Assembly (NCBI GenBank): GCA_000421065.1
Contig: ATWD01000001.1
Span: 4,332,001-4,396,000 of the forward strand
Length of the DNA stretch: 64,000 nucleotides
Direction of reading: 5' to 3'
Source: Acidobacteriaceae bacterium TAA 166
GTDB lineage: Bacteria; Acidobacteriota; Terriglobia; Terriglobales; Acidobacteriaceae
In this document: positions 1-8,216 of the stretch, in pieces
Numbering within the stretch: the stretch's first letter is position 1
Layout: each line of letters starts with the position of its first letter
The notes under the pieces: model-generated
Database searches by the model: none
The model's input: only the letters and a program-made list of their open reading frames with translations
What the model was told of the DNA's origin: nothing
Position numbers and translations under genes: made by a program

Positions 1-333
1 GGTTACGGCGGTGTTGTGATAGAGGCCGGGGGCGCGGCGCTCGAAGAGGGAGGCGACGAGGACGACGCCGGTCTCGCGGCAGACCTGGCCGAGCTTGTCG
101 GTGGAGGGTCCGGGGATGGATTCGGCGAGGCCGAAGAGGGCGTGCTCTTCGCGCTGGCAGAAGTACTGGGCGCGGAAGAGCTCGGGGAGGCAGACGAGGG
201 TGGCTCCCTGGCGCGCGGCCTCGTAGACGCGCTCGGCGGCCTTATCGAGGTTGAGCCTAGTGTCGGGGTCGCAGGACATCTGGATGAGGGCGACGCGCTT
301 GATACCGTTATTTCTGCTGATGTTTTTCGTCAT
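1..333 (-). CDS. aguB: N-carbamoylputrescine amidase, N-terminal part (cut by window edge)
   Basis: Reading leftwards from the ATG at 333, 111 codons stay open to the window edge. The protein begins with a beta strand KRVALIQMSC, then NLDKAAERVYEAA, then LVCLPELFRAQYFCQ, where the Glu of PELF matches the first catalytic residue of the nitrilase/carbon-nitrogen hydrolase superfamily. The pattern LPELF..QYFCQ.E with IPGPST is characteristic of AguB, which hydrolyses N-carbamoylputrescine to putrescine in the arginine decarboxylase route to polyamines. The catalytic Lys and Cys lie beyond the window, so other carbon-nitrogen hydrolases cannot be fully excluded. A palindromic repeat and the reductase gene lie upstream on the same strand. 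Confidence 0.8.
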   Translation of the reverse strand, partial: MTKNISRNNGIKRVALIQMSCDPDTRLNLDKAAERVYEAARQGATLVCLPELFRAQYFCQREEHALFGLAESIPGPSTDKLGQVCRETGVVLVASLFERRAPGLYHNTAVT

Positions 334-426
334 GGCACGGGTTAGTTTACTAGGGTTTGGCGGGGGATTGAGCCTGGGGTGGGCTTGAGGGCCGCTTATT
401 TGCGTGAGGTTAATCTTTGTGAAAGA

Positions 427-560
427 CCTGCGCTGCCGCGTCGGCCCACTGCGCATGGAGCGGTCACTTCGTGACGTGTATGTCGGCTTCGCTCAGGGCC
501 GCGAACCGAAGGGGATATACACGAAGTGGGCGCCCCACGCGCAGTAGCCCGGCCGGCCAT
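427..560. repeat. Dispersed palindromic repeat, copy R1 (core-less variant)
   Basis: The outer arms GCGCTGCCGCG..GGCCCACTGCGC and GCGCAGTAGCCCGGCCGGCC are inverted relative to each other, and an inner pair (GGTCACTTCGTGACGTGTAT / ATACACGAAGTG) is also present. The central GTTGGTCG/CGACCAAC hairpin found in copies R2, R3, R4 and R6 is missing here. It starts 12 bp past the stop codon of the aldo/keto reductase and could cap or terminate that transcript. Function is inferred from position only. Confidence 0.75.
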
Positions 561-571
561 GTTTCGTTCGT

Positions 572-1633
572 TTATTTTTTATCGGACATGCGCGGAACGG
601 TTCGGGCTACGGGCTCGAGGCGGTTGGAGCTCTGGAAGGGGAGCATCCAGCCGGGGTACTCGGGCGGAAGGGCGCTGACCTCGTCGAGCTGCTTCATCTC
701 GTCGGGGGTGAGCTTGAGGTCGACGGCGGCGATGTTGTCTTCGAGCTGGTCGAGGCGCTTGGCTCCGATGATGACGGAGGTGACGAAGGGCTTGGCCAGA
801 ACGTAGGCGAGGGAGATGCGCGCGGGGCTGCAGTCGTGCGCCTTGGCGATGGGGGCCATGACGTCGAGGATGCGCCAGGCGCGCTCCTTGTCGACGAGGG
901 GGAAGTCGAAGTCGGAGCGGCGGGAGTCGGCGGGTTTCTGGTTTTCGCGGGAGAACTTGCCGGAGAGCAGGCCTCCGGCGAGGGGACTCCAGACGAGGAG
1001 GCCGGTCTTTTCGGCTTCGAGGAGAGGGACGAGGTCGCGCTCGAGGTCGCGGCCGGCGATGGAGTAGTAGGCCTGCAGGGTATCGATGCGGGCGAGGTCT
1101 TTGAACTGGGAGATGCCGAGGGCCTTGGCGATCTTCCAGGCCTGCCAGTTGGAGACGCCGATGTAGCGGACCTTGCCCTGCTGGACGAGGGCGTCGAGGG
1201 CGCGCAGGGTCTCTTCGACGGGGGTGATGGAGTCGTTGCCGTGGATCTGGTAGAGGTCGATGTGGTCGGTCTGGAGGCGGCGGAGGCTGGCTTCGACGGC
1301 GTCCATGATGTGGCCGCGGGAGGCTCCGACGTCGTTGCGGCCCTGGCCGGTGCGGCCGAAGACCTTAGTGGCGAGGATGACGTTGCTGCGGGGGATGTTG
1401 AGATTTTTGAGGGACTGGCCGAGGGCCTTTTCGCTTTCGCCTTCGGAGTAGACGTCGGCGGTGTCGAAGAAGTTGATGCCGGCGTCGAGGGAGGCCTTGA
1501 CGAGCTGGTCGGCTCCGGCCTGGTCGACGGTGCCGATGGCGCGGAACATGCCGGCGCCGCCGTGGAAGGTCATGGTTCCGAAACAGAGGGTCGAGACTAG
1601 CAGGCCGGTATCGCCAAGTGTCTTGTATTGCAT
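572..1633 (-). CDS. Aldo/keto reductase
   Basis: A 353-residue soluble NAD(P)H-dependent reductase of the AKR superfamily. The N-terminus reads MQYKTLGDTGLLVSTLCFGTM, typical of the family. Catalytic tetrad candidates are Asp and Tyr in NFFDTADVYSEG, Lys in ILATKVFG and His in LYQIHGND. The C-terminal cofactor loop is SVIIGAKRLDQLEDN. The substrate is unknown; the length and motifs fit the group that reduces aldehydes and sugars. The open frame extends 29 codons upstream, but ATG 1633 gives the conserved N-terminus. Repeat R1 follows the stop and the AguB gene lies further downstream on the same strand. Confidence 0.9.
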   Translation of the reverse strand: MQYKTLGDTGLLVSTLCFGTMTFHGGAGMFRAIGTVDQAGADQLVKASLDAGINFFDTADVYSEGESEKALGQSLKNLNIPRSNVILATKVFGRTGQGRNDVGASRGHIMDAVEASLRRLQTDHIDLYQIHGNDSITPVEETLRALDALVQQGKVRYIGVSNWQAWKIAKALGISQFKDLARIDTLQAYYSIAGRDLERDLVPLLEAEKTGLLVWSPLAGGLLSGKFSRENQKPADSRRSDFDFPLVDKERAWRILDVMAPIAKAHDCSPARISLAYVLAKPFVTSVIIGAKRLDQLEDNIAAVDLKLTPDEMKQLDEVSALPPEYPGWMLPFQSSNRLEPVARTVPRMSDKK

Positions 1634-1925
1634 GGGAGGTTCTTCTGGGCCGAGAGAGTCGGCGGATGATGGGTTAGATGGCTTGCGGCAAAGGTTCGAT
1701 GATTTCCGGGGAGGGTTCAAGGCCTGTAGGACAAATGACGGAGAGATGAAGAAAACCTACTCCAGCACAGGCCGGAATATCTTTTTTCGCTGTGTAAATT
1801 TCTGATACGTTTGAGACAGGTCCTCTGCCCACGCCGCCAGCGGATTCTTTCATCTGATAGCCCCCAAACCATTCTGTCAGCCGACCACGCCAGTCGTGTA
1901 TCTCATTTGCCGAAGGAGTAAGACG

Positions 1926-3353
1926 TTGAGTGAATTTCGTGATTATCTGGAACTTTCTTACGCAGAACTGGAGGACCTGAACCTGCAGGCCAAGGAGCAG
2001 CGCAAGAAGCGCGTTCCGGCCGATGTGATTCAGGAGGAGCGCCTCAAGTACCTGACCGACGAGCGCCGCATTAAGGCCGTCACGGTACTGTTCAGCGATC
2101 TGGAAGGCCGGCTGCACATGTTGGACTACGACAAGAAGTTCCTGGTGAAGAGCTACGACAACCTCACGTTTGACGGCTCCTCGATTCGCGGCTTTACGGC
2201 GCAGCGTGAGAGCGATCTTCGCCTGGGCATCGACTGGAGCGCGTTCTACTGGGCTCCGGCGGATGTCTTCGGGCCGGGCAAGGTCCTGGTCTTCGGCGAG
2301 GTGATCGATAAGAACGGCGGCACGTATTCGGCCGATATTCGCGGCGTGCTGAAGCAGTTTGCCGAGGAGCAGTTCGCGGAGAACGGCTATACCCTGAATG
2401 CCGCCAATGAGATTGAGGGGTTCCTGTTTGAGGGAATCGATGCCGAGCGCACCTTCCATCAGACGGGCAAGTTCGAATACGTCAACCAGGGCGGCTACTA
2501 TCACTCGTTGCCGGGCGATCCTCTGCGTGAGTTCATCGACATGGCGGCTGAGGTTCAGCGCGCGATGGGCTTCGAGAACGAGAAGGATCATCCTGAGGTT
2601 GCGCCCTCGCAGTTCGAGATCAACTACACCTACGGCGACGTGGTGGCTGCCGCCGACCAGATTCAGCTGTACAAACTGATCTGCCGTCAGCTTGCGACGC
2701 AGATGGGCATGACGGCGAGCTTCCTTCCAAAGCCGGTGACAGGCGTCAACGGATCGGGCATGCACACCAACGTCTCGATCACGAAGAACGGCAAGAACCT
2801 GTTCTGGGATCCGAAGGGTGAGGAGAAGATCTCGCGGATGGCGTGGCAGTTTACGGACCGCATTCTGACGCACGGCAACGATCTTTGCCTGCTGCTGAAT
2901 GCCAGCGTGAATGCGTATCGCCGCCTGGATCCTCACTTTGAGGCTCCGAACCAGATCAAGGCCTCGGCGACGGACCGCGGATCGATGGTGCGCATCCCGA
3001 TCGGCAATGAGAAGTCGGCACGTGTCGAGGTTCGTTCGGTGGGACCGGATGCGAATCCTTACCTGGTGCTGTACTCGATCTTCAAGAGTGGCCTGCATGG
3101 CGATCTTTCGAAGATCAAGAACCTTCGTCAGGCCGAGCGCTATCTTCCCGACAACATCTACACCGCGCTCCAGGACTTCCGAGCCGCGGACTGGACGACG
3201 AAGCTGCTGGGCGAGGATGTGAAGGGCCGCTACGCGGACCTGAAGCAGGCCTCGGCGGATCGCTGCCCGCGTCTGCTGGGCACGATCGTGAAGGCTCCGG
3301 AGATTCAGTTCCATCACGATGTCTACAACCAGCTGCTGTGGGGGATGTTCTAA
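1926..3353 (+). CDS. glnA: Glutamine synthetase, type I-like
   Basis: A 475-residue cytoplasmic enzyme condensing glutamate and ammonia to glutamine with ATP. Recognisable motifs in order are FDGSSIRGF (beta-grasp domain), EIEGFLFE (metal-binding Glu), NGSGMHTN (ATP/glutamate site) and RIPIG..ARVEVRSVGPDANPYL (substrate Arg). The C-terminus ends HHDVYNQLLWGMF; I do not see a clear adenylylation tyrosine motif, so control by adenylylation is doubtful. The start is set at TTG 1926, which has AAGGAGT six bases upstream; the frame is open 10 codons further. A hairpin terminator follows directly. It is a single-gene unit divergent from the reductase. Confidence 0.92.
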   Translation: MSEFRDYLELSYAELEDLNLQAKEQRKKRVPADVIQEERLKYLTDERRIKAVTVLFSDLEGRLHMLDYDKKFLVKSYDNLTFDGSSIRGFTAQRESDLRLGIDWSAFYWAPADVFGPGKVLVFGEVIDKNGGTYSADIRGVLKQFAEEQFAENGYTLNAANEIEGFLFEGIDAERTFHQTGKFEYVNQGGYYHSLPGDPLREFIDMAAEVQRAMGFENEKDHPEVAPSQFEINYTYGDVVAAADQIQLYKLICRQLATQMGMTASFLPKPVTGVNGSGMHTNVSITKNGKNLFWDPKGEEKISRMAWQFTDRILTHGNDLCLLLNASVNAYRRLDPHFEAPNQIKASATDRGSMVRIPIGNEKSARVEVRSVGPDANPYLVLYSIFKSGLHGDLSKIKNLRQAERYLPDNIYTALQDFRAADWTTKLLGEDVKGRYADLKQASADRCPRLLGTIVKAPEIQFHHDVYNQLLWGMF

Positions 3354-3374
3354 GCTCTCGGTGAATGCAAAGAG

Positions 3375-3409
3375 AGAGGCCCTGGCTTTGTGCCGGGGCC
3401 TCTGTGTTT
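3375..3409 (+). terminator. Rho-independent terminator of glnA
   Basis: AGAGGCCC (3375-3382) pairs with GGGCCTCT (3396-3403), followed by a short T-rich run, 22 bp after the glnA stop. Confidence 0.75.
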
Positions 3410-3489
3410 AAAGCTGCGAGATGCTGCACGGAAGCGTTGACAGGAGGATGGCCCTCGAGCATTCTGCTGGTGTTCTTCAAGGAGGAACT

Positions 3490-4269
3490 TTGGATACGAT
3501 GCGTGATCGGGATTTACTGGCACCGGCGGCGGTGACGGGTGGGTGCCTGCTGCTGGGCTTGGTGCTGGGGGGATGGCTGCTGGGAAGCCAGATCAAGGAG
3601 ACGCGGCTTGCGGACCGTTATGTGACGGTGAAGGGGCTGGTGGAGCGAACGGTGAAGTCGGACAGCGCCCTCTGGCCGGTGACCTTTAAAGAGTCGGGAA
3701 ACGATCTGCAGCAGGTGTATGCGAAGAGCGAAGAGGACCGGGTGGCGGTTCTGAAATTCTTTTCGCAACAGGGAATCACGGCCCAGGAGACGACGATTGG
3801 ACAGATTCAGGTGACGGATAAGCAAGCCAATGAGTATGGCGGCAACAACAATGGCGGCCCACGCTACATCGTGCAGCAGACGGTGACGGTGAGCTCAAAC
3901 GATGTCGATAAGATTGCAAAGGCGGGCCAGAAGACAGCCCAGCTTCTACAGGCGGGGATTCTTGTCGTGGGCGGATATGGGCAGGGGATCCGCTACATCT
4001 TCAATGGTCTGAATGCGCTGAAGCCGGACATGATTACGGAGGCGACGAAGAATGCGCGCGCTTCCGCGGACCGGTTTGCGGCGGATTCGGGAAGCCAGGT
4101 GGGCTCGATCCGTTCGGCGAATCAAGGGGTGTTTTCGATCTCGGCGGCGGATGGCGGAGGGGGAGCGCCCGGAGAGGAGGGTGGAGGGGGAGCTACGACG
4201 AGTCCCGACGCAAGCATGATGAAGAAGGTCAGGGTGGTGGCGACGGTGGACTACTATCTCGCGAAGTAA
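3490..4269 (+). CDS. SIMPL domain protein, membrane-anchored
   Basis: About 259 residues. An N-terminal hydrophobic segment (GGCLLLGLVLGGWLLG, near residues 15-30) anchors or exports the protein. The rest fits the SIMPL/DUF541 family: RYVTVKGLVERTVKSD early, a middle QTTIGQIQVTD-like segment, and the C-terminal RVVATVDYYLAK end. SIMPL proteins are periplasmic or envelope-associated with poorly known function. Start chosen at TTG 3490 because AAGGAGG lies 4-5 bases upstream; ATG 3499 would be too far and the open frame upstream (3421) has no ribosome site. A Gly-rich loop (near residues 225-240) precedes the last strands. Confidence 0.82.
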   Translation: MDTMRDRDLLAPAAVTGGCLLLGLVLGGWLLGSQIKETRLADRYVTVKGLVERTVKSDSALWPVTFKESGNDLQQVYAKSEEDRVAVLKFFSQQGITAQETTIGQIQVTDKQANEYGGNNNGGPRYIVQQTVTVSSNDVDKIAKAGQKTAQLLQAGILVVGGYGQGIRYIFNGLNALKPDMITEATKNARASADRFAADSGSQVGSIRSANQGVFSISAADGGGGAPGEEGGGGATTSPDASMMKKVRVVATVDYYLAK

Positions 4270-4410
4270 CAAACCTGCCTCTATTTTGCAGTTCGATGGC
4301 GAAACGTTGAGAATGGAAGAGAGGCGGTTCCGGCGATGAATTCGAGCCGCGATGCAATGACGATTTCCGGGTGCCGGACCCCCAATTGATTGCCTGAAAG
4401 GAAACTCTGC

Positions 4411-5583
4411 GTGTCTACCGTGTTAGCAGCTCTGGAGAAACCGACTCAACGCCCTAACGTTCCACACTTCTCTTCCGGCCCGTGCGCGAAGAGGCCGGGC
4501 TGGAGCCCGGCGGCGCTTAACGATGCTGTGGTGGGACGGTCGCACCGCTCAAAGCCGGGCAAGGCGAAACTGGAAGAGGTGATCACGCTCAGCAAGGAGA
4601 TTCTGGGGATCCCTGAGGGATATCGCCTGGGCATCGTTCCGGCCTCGGATACAGGTGCGGTGGAGATGGCGCTGTGGTCGCTGCTGGGCGAGCGCGGCGT
4701 GGATGTGCTGGGCTGGGAGAGCTTCGGCAAGGAGTGGGTCACCGACATTACGAAGCAGCTGAAGCTGGGCGATGTGCGGGTGATGGAGGCGGGCTACGGT
4801 GAGCTTCCTGACTTGACGAAGGTGGATACGGACCGCGATGTGGTCTTTACGTGGAACGGAACGACCTCGGGCGTGCGGGTTCCGGATGGAGAGTGGATTC
4901 CGAATGACCGCAAGGGATTGACGATCTGCGATGCGACCTCGGCGGTGTTTGCGATGGAGCTGCCGTGGTCGAAGCTCGATGTGGTGACGTGGTCGTGGCA
5001 GAAGGTGCTGGGAGGCGAGGGCGGACACGGCATGATCGCGCTGAGCCCGCGGGCCGTTGCCAGACTCGAGAGTTACAAGCCATCGTGGCCGCTGCCGAAG
5101 ATCTTCCGCATGAGCAAGGGCGGCAAGGTGATTGAGGGCATCTTTGTGGGCGAGACGATCAATACGCCTTCGATGCTGGCGGTGGAGGACGCTCTGGACA
5201 GCCTGCGTTGGGCGAAGTCGATTGGCGGATTGCAGGGGCTGCTGAGCCGCTCGAAGGCGAATCTGGATGCGGTCGTGGAGTGGCAGGCGAAGAGCGCGTG
5301 GTGCGGCTTCCTCGCAAAGGAGGAGAAGACTCGCTCGAACACGTCGATCTGCCTGGCGATCACATCGCCGGAGGTGGCGGCGCTGGATGCGGCGGGGAAG
5401 GCGGAGTTTGTGAAGAAGATGACGAGCCTGCTGGAGAAGGAGAAGGTGGCGTTCGATATCGCTTCGTATCGCGATGCTCCTCCAGGACTGCGGGTGTGGG
5501 GCGGAGCTACGGTGGAGACCTCGGATATGAAGGCTCTGCTGGCGTGGCTGGACTATGCGTTTGCGGTAGCGAGCGCGAAGTAA
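4411..5583 (+). CDS. serC: Phosphoserine aminotransferase
   Basis: A 390-residue PLP enzyme that converts 3-phosphohydroxypyruvate and glutamate to phosphoserine in serine synthesis (and may serve the related step in deoxyxylulose-dependent vitamin B6 synthesis). The start motif NVPHFSSGPCAKRPGW is typical of the alphaproteobacterial/archaeal-like SerC branch. The PLP lysine is in VTWSWQKVLGGEGGHG, and IVPASDTGAVEMALW is the cofactor phosphate region. GTG 4411 is preferred over the upstream TTG because AAAGGAAA precedes it by six bases. Repeat R2 begins five bases after the stop. Confidence 0.92.
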   Translation: MSTVLAALEKPTQRPNVPHFSSGPCAKRPGWSPAALNDAVVGRSHRSKPGKAKLEEVITLSKEILGIPEGYRLGIVPASDTGAVEMALWSLLGERGVDVLGWESFGKEWVTDITKQLKLGDVRVMEAGYGELPDLTKVDTDRDVVFTWNGTTSGVRVPDGEWIPNDRKGLTICDATSAVFAMELPWSKLDVVTWSWQKVLGGEGGHGMIALSPRAVARLESYKPSWPLPKIFRMSKGGKVIEGIFVGETINTPSMLAVEDALDSLRWAKSIGGLQGLLSRSKANLDAVVEWQAKSAWCGFLAKEEKTRSNTSICLAITSPEVAALDAAGKAEFVKKMTSLLEKEKVAFDIASYRDAPPGLRVWGGATVETSDMKALLAWLDYAFAVASAK

Positions 5584-5588
5584 CGGGT

Positions 5589-5773
5589 TGCGCTGCCGCG
5601 CGGGCCCACTGCGCGTGGGGCGGTCACTTCGTGACGCGTATTGGGCCTTCGGCGTGGAGCTCCCGTTGGTCGCTTGCGAAATGTTTACGCCGACCAACGG
5701 GAGGCCCACGGCAAAGCCGGTATACACGTCACGAAGTGACCGCTCCACGCGTAGTGGGCCCGGCCGGCAGGCC
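5589..5773. repeat. Dispersed palindromic repeat, copy R2 (full length)
   Basis: The fullest copy. The outer arms GCGCTGCCGCGCGGGCCCA..GCGCGTGG and CCACGCGTAGTGGGCCCGGCCGGC, the middle arms GTCACTTCGTGAC / GTCACGAAGTGAC and the core GCTCCCGTTGGTCG / CGACCAACGGGAGG are all inverted, so the whole 185 bp could fold as one long hairpin. It lies between two convergent genes. Confidence 0.85.
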
Positions 5774-5803
5774 AGCAGCTTTTCCCAAATTTGTTGAAGT
5801 AAG

Positions 5804-5827
5804 GAGCCCCGGTTATGGCCGGGGCTC
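5804..5827. terminator. Bidirectional terminator between serC and flavin reductase
   Basis: GAGCCCCGG (5804-5812) pairs with CCGGGGCTC (5819-5827) over a six-base loop, with TTCTTT on the right. It sits between the stops of two converging genes. Confidence 0.7.
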
Positions 5828-5831
5828 TTCT

Positions 5832-6509
5832 TTATGCGGGCTGCTGCATCATGTCGCGGACGCGCTGTGGACGGTAGAGGGATTCGGAGATCTCGGCGAG
5901 GCGGGAGGGGTGGACCTGTTCGCCGAGGCCATAGAAGCTGCAGAAGCTCATGATGAGCGGACGCCACTGGTCGGGGTCGATGCGGTCGGGGTCGGTGGGG
6001 CGAAGGATTGCGGGGTGGGCTCGGACGCGGAGGATGCGGAGCTCGAGAGCGACGAGGTTGCCGGCCTCTGGCGTGAGGGTGTGGGTGGCGGAGAGTTCGG
6101 CTTCCATCTGCAAGGGACACTCGCGGATGAGCGGGGCTTGGACGTATTCGGCGGGCTCAGGGTTGAGGCCGGAGGCGGCGAATTTGTCCGCGCAGTGTGT
6201 GTAGCCCATCGCGAGCTTGTGGGGCGGGACAACCTTAGAGGCGGTGAGGCGCGCGAGCCGATCGACGAAGTGAGCTTCGCGGACGGAGGGGAGATTGATG
6301 GTGCACTGGCGGGTGCGCTGGATGTTCTGCGGGGTCTGGGAGCGAGTGCCGAAGCCGAGGACGCAGTTCCAGCCGAGCCACCAGGCGGAGGAGATGGGAG
6401 CGACGTTGGGCGAGCCGTCGGGGTTGATGCTGCCGATGAGGACGACGGGAGTTCCGGCGTAGAGGATGGGGGGATGGATGGTGCGGTGAGGTTCGCGAGA
6501 GGTATTCAT
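5832..6509 (-). CDS. Flavin reductase-like, FMN-binding split barrel protein
   Basis: About 225 residues. The N-terminus HPPILYAGTPVVLIGSINPDGSPNVAPISSAWWLGWNCVLGFG fits the flavin-reductase/FMN-binding split-barrel family, and RQCTINLPSVREAHFVDRLA is the next conserved block. Members bind FMN and reduce flavins or act with a partner oxygenase; the substrate cannot be told from sequence. ATG 6509 is chosen as it gives the family-like N-terminus; no strong ribosome site is visible, so a start 14 codons upstream remains possible. It diverges from isocitrate dehydrogenase and shares its upstream region, including the 26 bp motif at 6597. Confidence 0.8.
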   Translation of the reverse strand: MNTSREPHRTIHPPILYAGTPVVLIGSINPDGSPNVAPISSAWWLGWNCVLGFGTRSQTPQNIQRTRQCTINLPSVREAHFVDRLARLTASKVVPPHKLAMGYTHCADKFAASGLNPEPAEYVQAPLIRECPLQMEAELSATHTLTPEAGNLVALELRILRVRAHPAILRPTDPDRIDPDQWRPLIMSFCSFYGLGEQVHPSRLAEISESLYRPQRVRDMMQQPA

Positions 6510-6596
6510 GCGGTGAAGATAGCGGGATCGATGGAGCGGAACACTCCGCAATGTTCCTTCAAAGTGAGAGGCAGGGCGAAGTGAGAGGGAGGTGGT

Positions 6597-6622
6597 GTGC
6601 GATTAACGTATTAACCGTGCGA
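6597..6622 (+). promoter_or_regulatory. Candidate operator shared with sdh: two GTGCGA half sites 20 bp apart
   Basis: GTGCGATTAACGTAT is followed by five bases and a second GTGCGA; the two GTGCGA units start exactly 20 bp apart, two helical turns. The same arrangement (GTGCGATTAGCGTAT + 5 + GTGCGA) occurs at 20263-20288 upstream of the sdh operon. It lies 72 bp before the icd start. A regulator site is inferred from conservation between two TCA-cycle promoters. Confidence 0.5.
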
Positions 6623-6693
6623 ATATTGCCAGAGATTCCGCGTGGATGATAGCTTTGTCTTCTCAAAAACCTAACGTCAGGGGAAGACGAACC

Positions 6694-8097
6694 ATGCAGG
6701 AGAGCTATAACGGGATTGCGGTGCCCAAGGACGGAGCGCCGATTGAGTACACCAACGGAAAATTTACGATTCCTGATAACCCGATCGTTCCTTTTATTGA
6801 GGGCGACGGCACGGGCCGCGATATCTGGAAGGCCTCGCAGCGTGTGTTCGATGCCGCCGTCGAGAAGGCTTATGGCGGCAAGCGCAAGGTGAAGTGGTTT
6901 GAGGTGCTGGCTGGAGAGAAGGCGTATCGGCAGACGCAGAACTGGCTTCCGGAGGACACGGTGAAGGCAACGGTGGACTTTCGCGTCTCGATCAAAGGGC
7001 CGCTGACGACGCCGGTGGGTGGAGGCATTCGTTCGCTGAACGTAGCTCTGCGGCAGCTGATGGATCTGTATCAGTGCGTGCGGCCGGTGAAGTACTATGC
7101 GGGCGTGCCGAGCCCGGTGAAGCATCCGGAGAAGCTGGACGTCGTGATCTTCCGCGAGAACACGGAGGACATCTATGCCGGCATCGAGTTTCGCGAGGGA
7201 ACCCCGGAGGCGGCGAGGTTCATCTCGTTTGTGAACGATGAGATGCTGAAGGGCACGAAGAAGAAGGTTCGCACGGATTCGGGCGTGGGCGTGAAGCCGA
7301 TCTCGATTACGGGATCGAAGCGGCTGGTGCGGGCGGCGATTCAGTATGCGTTGGACAACAACCGCAAGACGGTGACGCTGGTGCACAAGGGCAACATTCA
7401 GAAATTTACCGAGGGCGCGTTCCGCGAGTGGGGCTACGAGGTTGCTTCCGAAGAGTTCCGGGATCAGACGGTGACGGAGCGGGAGAGCTGGATACTTGGC
7501 AATCTCGAGGCGAATCCGAAGCTGACTGCCGAGGAGAACGCCGCGCTGATCGAGCCGGGAATCGAATTTGCCGCGAAGGAGTTTGGTGAAGGAGTTGTGG
7601 CCGAGGTGAAGCAGGTGATCGCTTCGATCGGCGCTTCGCACGGCAACGGCAAGTGGAAGAAGAAGATCCTGGTCAACGACCGGATCGCCGACTCGATCTT
7701 TCAGCAGATCATTCTGCGTCCGGAGGATTACAGCGTTCTGGCGACGACGAACCTGAACGGCGACTACATCTCGGACGCGGCCGCGGCCCAGGTGGGCGGA
7801 CTCGGAATTGCTCCCGGCGGAAACATCGGCGATGGCTATGCCGTGTTTGAAGCGACGCACGGAACGGCTCCGAAGTATGCGGATAAGGATGTGATCAACC
7901 CGGGTTCGGTGATTCTGTCGGGCGTGATGCTGTTCGACTTTATGGGATGGACGGAGGCTGCGCGTCTGATCGAAAAATCGATGGAGACGACGATTGGCCA
8001 GAAGTTTGTCACGTATGACTTCGAGCGAGGAATGCAGGGCGCGACCAAGGCGAAGACTAGCGAGTTTGCTACGCGCATGATCGAGAATATGGGCTAG
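6694..8097 (+). CDS. icd: Isocitrate dehydrogenase (NADP-type)
   Basis: A 467-residue TCA-cycle enzyme that oxidatively decarboxylates isocitrate to 2-oxoglutarate. Motifs: IPFIEGDGTGRD-like N-terminus (VPFIEGDGTGRDIW), the substrate Ser region GGGIRSLNVALRQ, DVVIFRENTEDIYAGIE, KGNIQKFTEGAF, and the cofactor region NGDYISDAAAAQVGGLGIAPGGNIGD followed by FEATHGTAPKYA. Length fits the NADP enzyme with an extra insert. ATG 6694 is preceded by AGGGGAAG; a 16-codon upstream extension lacks a ribosome site. A terminator hairpin follows. Confidence 0.95.
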   Translation: MQESYNGIAVPKDGAPIEYTNGKFTIPDNPIVPFIEGDGTGRDIWKASQRVFDAAVEKAYGGKRKVKWFEVLAGEKAYRQTQNWLPEDTVKATVDFRVSIKGPLTTPVGGGIRSLNVALRQLMDLYQCVRPVKYYAGVPSPVKHPEKLDVVIFRENTEDIYAGIEFREGTPEAARFISFVNDEMLKGTKKKVRTDSGVGVKPISITGSKRLVRAAIQYALDNNRKTVTLVHKGNIQKFTEGAFREWGYEVASEEFRDQTVTERESWILGNLEANPKLTAEENAALIEPGIEFAAKEFGEGVVAEVKQVIASIGASHGNGKWKKKILVNDRIADSIFQQIILRPEDYSVLATTNLNGDYISDAAAAQVGGLGIAPGGNIGDGYAVFEATHGTAPKYADKDVINPGSVILSGVMLFDFMGWTEAARLIEKSMETTIGQKFVTYDFERGMQGATKAKTSEFATRMIENMG

Positions 8098-8124
8098 GCA
8101 GGCAGAGCTGTAAGGCAAGACATT

Positions 8125-8158
8125 GGCGGTTCGCTCAAGCGGCCGCCGATTTTGTTTT
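8125..8158 (+). terminator. Terminator of icd
   Basis: GGCGG..CGCT (from 8125) pairs with AGCG.CCGCC (to 8147) and is followed by GATTTTGTTTT, about 28 bp after the icd stop. Confidence 0.65.
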
Positions 8159-8180
8159 GGAAGATGATTCGAAAGTGACA

Positions 8181-8208
8181 TTGACTTTGATTCGAGAAGC
8201 GCTATGCT
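8181..8208 (+). promoter_or_regulatory. Sigma-70-type promoter of the lipoprotein gene
   Basis: TTGACT (8181-8186) and TATGCT (8203-8208) are separated by 16 bp. The expected transcription start falls at about 8214-8217, which is the ATG itself, so the mRNA may be leaderless. Confidence 0.5.
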
Positions 8209-8216
8209 GCGTCTCA

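Noticed and set aside
1674..3317. 547-codon open frame antisense to glutamine synthetase
   Set aside because: The glnA frame has full family motifs; the antisense frame is a product of high third-position GC.
4549..6120. 523-codon minus-strand frame over serC and repeat R2
   Set aside because: Runs through a certain serC gene and a palindromic repeat; no domain.
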